Shown in pieces: positions 56,944 to 64,000 of a DNA stretch of 64,000 bases (within the stretch, counting starts at the first letter, position 1; each line of letters starts with the position of its first letter). The stretch spans positions 62,001 to 126,000 of the forward strand of contig JAOSJX010000026.1 in NCBI GenBank assembly GCA_027493875.1. The letters are read 5' to 3'. This DNA comes from Deltaproteobacteria bacterium (lineage in GTDB: Bacteria > Lernaellota > Lernaellaia > JACKCT01). The translations under genes were made by a program, and so were the position numbers. Under the pieces are notes generated by a model, which made no database searches, was not told the origin of the DNA, and worked only from the letters and a program-made list of their open reading frames with translations.

Positions 56944-58315
56944 TCAGTTTCCGGCGGCGGTCAAGTTGAATGCGCCGTCAGCGGCCGTGTAACCGGAGCC
57001 GACGGCGTGGTCGATACCGACGCCGGTGAGGTAGTTGCCGGCGAGGACGAGGCCGTGGATTTTGGCGGCGCGGGCGCGGAGGTCGTCGATCTTTTCGGGG
57101 TGGTCGGGGACGAGCTGCGGGATGGCGTGCGTGTAGCGAAGGATGTCCGCGAAGTCAAAATCGCGGATGCCGAGAATTTTTGCTTGGTCCGCCCGCGCAA
57201 CGGCGAGGAGTTCGTCGTCGGAAAGCTTCATCGCTTCCGGGTCGAGCGTCCCGCCAATGAATGCCGTGTTCACAAAGTGTCCCTCCGGTGCGCGTCCCGG
57301 AAAAAGCTGCGAGACGAAGACGGTGCCCAGCGTGCGGATGCCGTAGTGCCGCGGAATGAGTGCGCCGAAGCCGGGTGGGACGTTCTGCGTTGCGTCGCCG
57401 CCGAGATGCACCACGGCGACCGGCGCCATCGGGATGCCGGCGAGAATGTCGCCCATGCCGGCATTGAGCGGACCCAAAAGTTTTGCCGCAACGGGCGGCG
57501 GCACGGCGCACACGACGCATCGCGCCGCAATCGCTTCGCCCCCGGCCCGAACGGTGAGGCCGTTCTCCGCGCGCTCGATCGCGTCGACCGGCGTGCCCGT
57601 TCGCACGCCGGTCTCGCCAATGCGTCGCGCCATTTCGCGGGGGAGAAATCCGAGGCCTTCGCGAAAGCTGAACAGCCCCCTTGCGGCTGGGCCGCCCGGC
57701 GGCTTCGCGTTCCTTTTTCTTTTCCTTCATGTAACGCATCGCGCCGCGGATCATCGACCCGTGATCGTTTTCGAAATTCCAAAATTTCGGGAAGGACGCG
57801 CGGGCGCCGATGCGCGCCGGATCGCCGGCGTAAATACCGGAAACGAACGTGCCCGCGAGATACATCGTCGCCTCCTCGCCGAAGCGGCGCAAAAAGAAAT
57901 CGAGCGCCGTATCGTGTTTTTTCGCGCCGCTTTTTCGAAAGGGCTCGCTCGCAAGGCGCAATTTGGCGCCGAATGACAGCAGCGGCGTCGTCAAAAAGGA
58001 GATCGGGCCGAGGGGAATGGCGTGGATTTTTCCGTCGCGATAGACGTAGCGGTTGTCCGCGGCGGCGGAGGCTTTTTGCACTTCGCTTTCGACGTCTAAA
58101 TCGCCGACAAGACGCCACACGTTGTCCGCACTCGCGATAAAGCTGTGCGGGCCGCGCTCGAGCGTGTAGCCGTCGCGTTTGTACGTGCGGATATTGCCGC
58201 CGACCTCGTCGGCGGCTTCGATCACGAGGACCTTGCGTCCCGCTTCTTGAAGCCGCCAGGCGGCAACCATCCCGGAGATCCCGCCGCCGACCACGACGAC
58301 GTCAAACTCAGGCAT
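56944..58315 (-). CDS. hemY: Protoporphyrinogen oxidase, HemY/CgoX type (one frameshift)
   Basis: About 457 residues. FAD-binding MPEFDVVVVGGGISGMVAAW RLQEAGRKVLVIEA, then GGNIRTYKRDGYTLERGPHS; C-terminal LVLAGNYLTGVGIDHAVGSG is the second dinucleotide segment. The frame changes once near 57680, joining RKGAVQ to LFSFREGLGFLPREMARRI. Last gene of the haem operon; overlaps hemH by eight bases. Oxidises protoporphyrinogen (HemY) or coproporphyrinogen III (CgoX); the sequence alone does not separate these. Confidence 0.92.
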
Positions 58316-59288
58316 CGCCGGCCTCCGAACGCGCGAGGCCCTCGCGCACGAGATCCGCGAGGAGGCCGATGAAGATCGGATGGTCCATCGCCGTGCGGAC
58401 GCGGAGCACTTCTTCGACGCCCGCCTCGTGCGCCATCTCGGCGACCTGCACATCCAACTCGTAGAGTGTCTCCAAATGTTCCGAGACGAAGGTGATCGGG
58501 AACATCACGAGCGTTTTGATCCCCTCGTTCCCGAGGCGCACGACTTCCTTATCAAGATAGGGCTTCATCCACTCGACGGGACCGAGGCGGCTTTGGTACG
58601 CGATGGAGACGTTTAATTCGGGCGGAAGCTTTTCGCGAATCTTCGCCATGGTGCGTCCGACCTGATCGATGTAAGGGTCGCCGCGCTTGACGTAAATCAC
58701 GGGAACGCCGTGCGCCGTGAATAGGACGTGCGTTTTCGCGGGGTCGAAAGTTTTTCCGTCCGTCGTTTCGTGCCATCGGGCGGCGAGCGTGTCGATGTAT
58801 TTGTCGCGGTCCGGATAAGAGTCAATCGCCGTCACGGCGATGCCCTCGCGCCGGCACAAGTCCGCCAACTCGACGACCGACGAGGTGCTCGTCGTACGCG
58901 AATACTGCGGATACATCGGCAACAGGATAACGCGCTTCGTGCCCGCGGCTCTCAGCGTACTCATCAATTCGTGCGCGCGCGGCGGGCTGTAGCGCATGGC
59001 GACGTGCACCGGCATGTCCACCAGCTTTTCCAGCGCGGCAGCCTGCGCGATTGTTTGCGGCAACAACGGCGATCCGCCGATTTCCTTGTAGTGCGGCAGC
59101 ATCAGCGGCGCGCGTTTTTTGGCGATGACGCGCGCGAGCGATTTTTGATAGAGCCGGCCGAGCGGCAACTGAATGATGTAGGGGTCCGCGAAGAGTTCGT
59201 AGAGAAAGGCGCGGACCGCGTCCTCCTCCGGACGCTCCGGCGCCCCCATATTCAGCAGCACGACCGCCGTGTCGCGGGCCATCGCCAT
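58308..59288 (-). CDS. hemH: Ferrochelatase
   Basis: 326 residues, intact. AVVLLNMGAPERPEEDAVRA, FADPYIIQLPLGRLYQKSLA, MRYSPPRAHELMSTLRAAGT, PMYPQYSRTTSTSSVVEL (active-site His is within the neighbouring VLFTAHGVPV) and FPITFVSEHLETLYELDVQV with the conserved Glu are all present. Inserts Fe(II) into porphyrin. Between hemN and hemY in one operon. Confidence 0.95.
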   Translation of the reverse strand: MAMARDTAVVLLNMGAPERPEEDAVRAFLYELFADPYIIQLPLGRLYQKSLARVIAKKRAPLMLPHYKEIGGSPLLPQTIAQAAALEKLVDMPVHVAMRYSPPRAHELMSTLRAAGTKRVILLPMYPQYSRTTSTSSVVELADLCRREGIAVTAIDSYPDRDKYIDTLAARWHETTDGKTFDPAKTHVLFTAHGVPVIYVKRGDPYIDQVGRTMAKIREKLPPELNVSIAYQSRLGPVEWMKPYLDKEVVRLGNEGIKTLVMFPITFVSEHLETLYELDVQVAEMAHEAGVEEVLRVRTAMDHPIFIGLLADLVREGLARSEAGDA

Positions 59289-59305
59289 CGCCCTTTCCGC
59301 CGTGT

Positions 59306-60745
59306 TCAGACCGTTTTGGAAAAGCGCTGCGTCGTCGGGTCGAGATACTGGTCGAACACGGTGCAGATATTACGAATGAAAAAACGTCCCAGCGGGGTGA
59401 CGTCGATGCGCGTGTCACCGAGATTGACGAGGCCGTCCGCCGCGAGCGGTTCGAGCTTTTCCCGTTCCGCCGCGAACGCTTTCCAGAAATCGACGTTCCA
59501 CGTTTTCTCGAACGCCGCCGCGTCGAGGGTGAAGTTCGAAAACAGGTCGATGATCAAATCTCGCCGCATCTTGTCCTCGGTGGACAACGTGAGCGCTTTC
59601 TGCCAGGGCAGCCGCCCGGCATCCACGTCGTCCATGTACGGCGGGATCTCCTTACGGTTCTGAACGTAAACGTCGCCGACGGAGGCAATAGACGAGACGC
59701 CGAGCCCGACGAGATCGAGCCCACGCGCCGTGGTGTATCCCATAAAATTCCGGTTGAGGCGGCCGACGCGCTGCGATTGGGCGAGTTCGTCGTGCGGTTC
59801 GGCGAAGTGGTCCATGCCGATGGGAACATACCCGGCGTCGCGGAATTTCTCGAACGCGATACCCCAGAGCTGCACGCGTTCTTTTTCGTCCGGCAAGCCG
59901 TAGCGCTCGAGCACTTTCTGGTGCGACTTCATCCACGGCACGTGCGCGTAGCCGAAAAGCGCGATGCGCGACGGGCGCATGCGGATGGTCTCATCGATCG
60001 TCTGTCCGAAGCGCTCGGGGTTTTGTCCGGGCAGGCCGTAGATGAGATCGAAATTCAGCGCCTGAATTTTCCGTTCCAAAAGATGCGAGACGATGGCCTC
60101 GACCAATTCCTGCGATTGATGCTTCCGCACGCGGCTGACGACGTCCGGATGGAGATCCTGCACGCCGAAGCTGACGCGGTTGAAACCCATGTCGAGCAGG
60201 CGGTCCATGTACGCGTTGTCGGTGGTGCGGACGTCGATTTCGATGGACCGCTCGCCCTCCTCCGGAAATTCCCAGATCGCGCGCAGCCCATCGATCAGCC
60301 GCTGCATGTCTTCGATAAGCAGAAAATTCGGCGTTCCGCCGCCGAGCGCGAGCTGCATGACGCGGTGATCGCGCCCGACGCGCTTCGCGATGATTTCCGC
60401 CTCGGCCAGTAGCCGGTCCACGTAGGGTCCGCCGGCATGATGGTCTTTGCTGATGAAAAGATGGCAACCGCAAAACAGGCAGCGCCGCTCGCAATACGGA
60501 ATATGGATGTAGAGCGACATATCACGCCGCTCGGCAAAGCGGCGGTATTCCGACTCGACAAACTCCGGATCAAAAGTTTCCGAAAACAAAGGGGCCGTCG
60601 GGTAGCTCGTGTAGCGCGGCGCCCGCGTGGCGTATTTCGTCCACAAGGCCGCTGGCACCTCGAGCGGGCCCGGAAGCGCCCGCGCCGCGTCGATCATCGC
60701 GCGCCGATCTTCCGGCGACAGATCTTTTCCGTTGCTTTCCGTCAC
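59306..60745 (-). CDS. hemN: Oxygen-independent coproporphyrinogen III oxidase
   Basis: 479 residues, intact. GTG 60745 overlaps the hemE stop (GTGA). SLYIHIPYCERRCLFCGCHL has the CxxxCxxC radical SAM cluster with the extra HemN cysteine. QLALGGGTPNFLLIEDMQRL, NRVSFGVQDLHPDVV, NFDLIYGLPGQNPERFG and LVGLGVSSIASVGDVYVQN are further landmarks, so this is genuine HemN rather than the HemW look-alike. Supports haem synthesis without oxygen. Confidence 0.95.
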   Translation of the reverse strand: MTESNGKDLSPEDRRAMIDAARALPGPLEVPAALWTKYATRAPRYTSYPTAPLFSETFDPEFVESEYRRFAERRDMSLYIHIPYCERRCLFCGCHLFISKDHHAGGPYVDRLLAEAEIIAKRVGRDHRVMQLALGGGTPNFLLIEDMQRLIDGLRAIWEFPEEGERSIEIDVRTTDNAYMDRLLDMGFNRVSFGVQDLHPDVVSRVRKHQSQELVEAIVSHLLERKIQALNFDLIYGLPGQNPERFGQTIDETIRMRPSRIALFGYAHVPWMKSHQKVLERYGLPDEKERVQLWGIAFEKFRDAGYVPIGMDHFAEPHDELAQSQRVGRLNRNFMGYTTARGLDLVGLGVSSIASVGDVYVQNRKEIPPYMDDVDAGRLPWQKALTLSTEDKMRRDLIIDLFSNFTLDAAAFEKTWNVDFWKAFAAEREKLEPLAADGLVNLGDTRIDVTPLGRFFIRNICTVFDQYLDPTTQRFSKTV

Positions 60746-61760
60746 GCGCCAAGCTCCAGAACGGCGTCGACGAAGGCCTGCGCCCCCCGACAGGCGTTCC
60801 CGGCAAAATGCCGTGGCCGAGATTGAAGATGTGTCCCCGCCCTTCCATTTGTTCGTGCACCCGGCGCACTTCGGCGCGAATTTTTTCCGGCGGCCCGAAC
60901 AGCAGCAGCGGATCGACGTTGCCTTGCAGGGCGACATCGGGACCCAACCGCCGGCGCGCCTCGGCCATATCGACGCGCCAATCCACGCCTATCACGTCCG
61001 CGCCGGATTGCGCCATGAGTTCCAGAACATTTCCACCGCTCCCCACGTAGAGGATACGCGGAGCGCCCAAGTCCGCGATCGCGTCAAAGATTTTGCGGTG
61101 CCAGGGCAGAACGTGCCGTTCGTAATCCCGCAGGGTCAGGTCGCCCGCCCAGGTATCGAAAAGCTGGACGGCGTCGGCGCCCGCCTCGATCTGAAGGCGC
61201 AAAAAGGCGCCGATCGCGTCGGTCAGTTTTTCCATGAGGGCGGTAAATAGGCCAAGGTCCTTGTAGAGCATCGTCCGGGCGCCATGGGAGCGCTCGCGAC
61301 CGGGCGATTCGGTCATATAGCTGGCGATGGTAAACGGCGCGCCAGCGAAACCGAAGCAGGGCCTTGTCCGGCACCGCCTTCCTACTTTGCGCAGCGCGTC
61401 CGCCACGAAAGCCAGAGATTCCTTGGGGTCCGGGTCGCGCAGGCTATCCAAATCGTCCTTCGTCGCGACCGGCGGGCGCGTCCGGCCCCCGGTGGGGTAG
61501 CTGACCTCGCAGCCCATCGCCTCCGGGACCACGAGAATGTCCGGAAGATGATGGCGGCGTCGAGCTCAAAGCGCCGCAGCGGCATGAGCGTCACTTCGCA
61601 GGCCAGCGACGGCTCGTGGCAGGTCGATAAAAAAATCGTTGTGCACGCGGCTTTTGCGGTATTCGGGGAGGTAACGGCCCGCCTGGCGCATCATCCACAC
61701 GGGCGGGCGGTCGACGGTCTCCCGTCGGCAGGCCGCGAGAAATCGTTCTCTGGCTTCCAA
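60742..61760 (-). CDS. hemE: Uroporphyrinogen decarboxylase (at least three frameshifts)
   Basis: About 340 residues. TTG 61760 starts EARERFLAACRRETVDRPPVW, with WMMRQAGRYLPEYRKSR. The next piece, CEVTLMPLRRFELDAAIIF, is in another frame (break near 61610), followed by VVPEAMGCEVSYPTGGRTRP after a break near 61530. GFAGAPFTIASYM, QLFDTWAGDLTLRDYERHVL and FNLGHGILPGTPV follow. A last break near 60795 restores AQAFVDAVLELGA and the stop shared with hemN. First gene of the haem operon; the corrected length is normal. Confidence 0.9.
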
Positions 61761-61900
61761 TTCAGCGTCCTTTCAGGCCGGCCCCGGGAATCGCGCGGAA
61801 GGGCGTTCGGCGAGCCATTTTATAACTTTGACGGCGCCTCTTGTCATGCGTTCGTCATTGCCGGGAATTCTCGAAAACGCCTGGAGATTCCGGGGGTGGA

Positions 61901-63652
61901 TTAGCCAGCCGGCACCACCGCTAGCTTCAAACGATAGACGTCCCGCACGTACCGTCCGGCGGACTCGGACCACAGGAAACGCGCGGCGCGGGGCCCTCTC
62001 CCTCATTTCCCTTCCACAAATCAGGCTTTTCTCGCGCATCCACAACACGTCGTCGATGGTGGAAATGAAGTCCTCCACCATGTCGCGGAGGTCGCGGCCG
62101 TGGAAGGCAAATCCGTTTTCCTGATCGATGGCCGTATCTTTGAGACCGCCGACGGCGTTGACGACCGGCAACTGCCCGTCGCGCATGGCGAGCATCTGGC
62201 TGATGCCGCACGGTTCGTAGAGGCTGGGCATGAGAAAGACGTCGCCGCTCGAATAAAGCGCGTCGGCGAGGCGTTCGCTGGTCGCGTTCACGAAGCAAAA
62301 CGCGTCGAAACGCGCGGTCATGTCGCGCAGCGCCTGCTCCCAGTGCGGCAGTCCCGCGCCGAGGAGAACGAACACGCCTCCCCGCGGCATCGAGCTTTTC
62401 CATCAGGCGCTCGAAGGCGAACCGTTCGTCGTGCCCGCGTTCGAAAAGCAGGCGGATTTTTTGGTCGGACAGCCGTGTGACGCCCGTCAGGACCACGGCG
62501 GGTTTTTTCGCGGACCACGCTTCGAGCCGGTCCCGCGTTTCCCCGTGCGGCGACGCATCCGACGATTTCTGGATCAGCGCCGTCGTCTCCTCGGCCAGCA
62601 ACGACCGCAGTGCGCCGAAATCGAGCGCGGCGGCTTTGCGTTTGGGGGGTATTCCAAGCCGTTCAGCACGCCCACGAGCCGGCCTTCGTCGCGCGCGGCG
62701 CGGACAACCCACTCAATCCTTCGGCTCCCCAGAAGCCGGCGCCGTGATCCGACGGAAAAACGATCTCCTCGGCGTACGTCGGGCTGACGGTGTTGACCAT
62801 GTCGGCCGTTTGGATCGCGGCGGCGAGCGGCGTATAGCACGGCCACCCGAAGCGGCGGTCGGCGAACCGCGCGGCGATCTCGCTTCGCGTGGCCGGGTCG
62901 GTCAGCAGCTCCGGAAACCAGGCGCCGAGCGACGATTCGTGACCTTCGATCGGCCGCGTTCCCTGGATGCCGATATTGTGGATCGTCAGGACGGCGCGGT
63001 GCTTTTTCAGTTTCGCGAACGCCGGATGCAGCTCGCGCAAAAAGAGAAGCGTTCCGGCATGCCAGTCGTGCGCGTGGAGAATGTCCACGCCCTTGAAGGG
63101 ACCGATCCCGCCGGCCACCGCCTGCCCCACCGCGGAGCAGAACAGCGCGAATTTCGACGCGTCCGCGGCGAAGGGCCGGCTGGCGTCGTCGTGAAAATAG
63201 ATGGGGTTGCCGCGAATCCAAATGTTTTCGACCACGACGTGCGTGACGTTGCGCTCGGCCCTGTCAGGCTTCAATTCGTGAATCTCGGCGCGTTCCACGC
63301 GCCCGCAGAACGGGAATTCGACCGCGTACGACTTTTTCAGGGGATGGTCGATATGCAGAAAGCCGTAGGCCGGCGTGACCACGGTAACCTTCAGTCCTTC
63401 GGCCGCGAGCGCCGGGGAGATCGCGGATGACGTCGGCGATGCCGCCGACCTTGCCGCCGCGCAGGGCGCCGTTTTCCGCGGCGATCATGAGCACGTGCGT
63501 CTTTTTCGGCGCGCGTAGTTTTGGACGGCGCGGACGCCGTATTTTTCACCGGCGCTTTCCCGGCGGCCGTCTTCTTCGCTGTCGTCTTTTTTTACCGTCT
63601 TTTTCTTCGCGACCGTTTCCTTCGACTTCGCGACGTCTTTTTTAACCGCCAT
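61901..63652 (-). CDS. glgA: Glycogen synthase (multiple frameshifts), Lys/Ala-rich N-terminal extension
   Basis: About 580 residues when corrected. ATG 63652 starts MAVKKDVAKSKETVAKKKTV, a basic histone-tail-like extension. The GT5 catalytic start follows as HVLMIAAENGALRGGKVGGI ADVIRDLP. Then VDILHAHDWHAGTLLFL, AVLTIHNIGIQG, VNTVSPTYAEEIVFP, the donor-domain VNATSERLADALYSSGDVFL MPSLYEPCGISQMLAMRDGQ and the corrected C-terminus FLWSESAGRYVRDVYRLKLA. At least five breaks (A-runs near 63540-63600, and near 63420, 62705, 62640, 62395, 61990) divide it. Uses ADP- or UDP-glucose to extend alpha-1,4-glucan. Confidence 0.88.
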
Positions 63653-63757
63653 GGCCTACCTCGGATGGAGAGTGCGTTTCGGGCTCTTAATTGAAATCGT
63701 CTTTTGCTTCAATCGGCGGCGCGTTCGGAGCCGTGACAATTTTGGAACGCGTTGTCG

Positions 63758-64000
63758 TCAGGCGCCCGCGTTTTCACGCAACCAGCGAACCAAAAAGCCG
63801 ACCGCGTCATCGTCGAGCGCCCGGTCCGGATCGGAATAGCCGGCGATCCGTCCGCGGCCGCGGACCAGAAAGTGATCCAACCCGTCAAAACGCTTGTGCG
63901 CGTATCCGCCTTTCTTTTCGCCGGCTTTGACGAGCGGCGCGGCCATGCCGTCGAAAATCTGCTGGTCTTTTTCCATGGTGACGTGAAGCACGGGCGCCTT
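63758..64000 (-). CDS. Alpha/beta-hydrolase C-terminal fragment (runs off window)
   Basis: Last ~81 residues of a protein whose 5' end lies beyond 64000. KAPVLHVTMEKDQQIFDGMA A and HKRFDGLDHFLVRGRGRI carry the Asp-like and His-like positions of a dienelactone-hydrolase-type catalytic triad, followed by AVGFLVRWLRENAGA. Too little for a substrate. Spaced 105 bases from the glycogen synthase start; the gap is gene-free. Confidence 0.6.
   Translation of the reverse strand, partial: KAPVLHVTMEKDQQIFDGMAAPLVKAGEKKGGYAHKRFDGLDHFLVRGRGRIAGYSDPDRALDDDAVGFLVRWLRENAGA

Noticed and set aside
1..64000. Programmed frameshifting as the cause of split genes
   Set aside because: Breaks fall in unrelated genes, in both directions, at ordinary homopolymers without consistent slippery sites or downstream structures; sequence error is simpler.

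Overview
The window looks like a GC-rich chromosome segment of a Gram-negative bacterium. It carries an outer-membrane OmpA-type protein, two TonB-dependent receptors, lipoprotein-processing enzymes (Lgt, two LspA), many predicted lipoproteins, haem synthesis genes and large acyl-CoA dehydratase activase genes. Surface proteins with long Thr tracts or Asp tracts recall deltaproteobacteria-like lineages known mostly from metagenomes (for example Myxococcota, Desulfobacterota or Lernaellota); that placement is a low-confidence inference. No rRNA, tRNA or CRISPR array was seen.

Layout. 1-6780 (minus strand): a tightly overlapping run of a lipoprotein, two tandem signal peptidase II genes, lgt, two more lipoproteins, a polytopic membrane protein and a glycosyltransferase cut by the window edge. 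6996-8838: an acyl-CoA dehydrogenase. 8863-13666: an AT-richer foreign island made of two tandem IS200/IS605-like elements and a three-gene, translationally coupled operon ending in a SIR2-family protein; this is the best candidate for a poorly described (probably anti-phage) system. 13818-16833: structured repeats around a glycosyltransferase-methyltransferase fusion, then carbamate kinase. 17956-28983: secreted, OmpA and TonB-receptor genes with a B12-binding-domain protein and an HTH regulator between them. 28980-34804: a thiamine-binding-type protein, a zinc-ribbon microprotein and a 2-hydroxyacyl-CoA dehydratase/activase pair. 35100-37675: an SGNH hydrolase and a partner. 37782-41616: a DtxR-type repressor divergent from a Mn/Zn ABC transporter, with a perfect operator between them. 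41627-42294: a VapBC-like toxin-antitoxin pair. 42363-46933: a lipoprotein, a ceramidase-like protein and an SGNH/MBOAT acetylation pair. 46971-50311: a beta-helix / Gly-rich / TPR operon. 51285-54823: a TPR-PgaB-like protein, a metallophosphoesterase lipoprotein and RsgA. 54801-56940: a polytopic transferase-like membrane protein and SmpB. 56944-61760: hemE-hemN-hemH-hemY. 61901-64000: glycogen synthase and a hydrolase fragment.

Two window-wide properties matter. First, many clearly real genes are broken by one-base indels, mostly in homopolymer runs; I count about 45. Uninterrupted homologues of these housekeeping genes are universal, so most are probably sequencing or assembly errors, and such genes are annotated here as single CDSs with the breaks noted. 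Second, intergenic regions hold families of structured repeats: strict 7-bp-period tracts with a different heptamer at each locus, a roughly 200-bp inverted-repeat element, and a GC-rich hairpin element that appears both present and absent in copies of the same host repeat.
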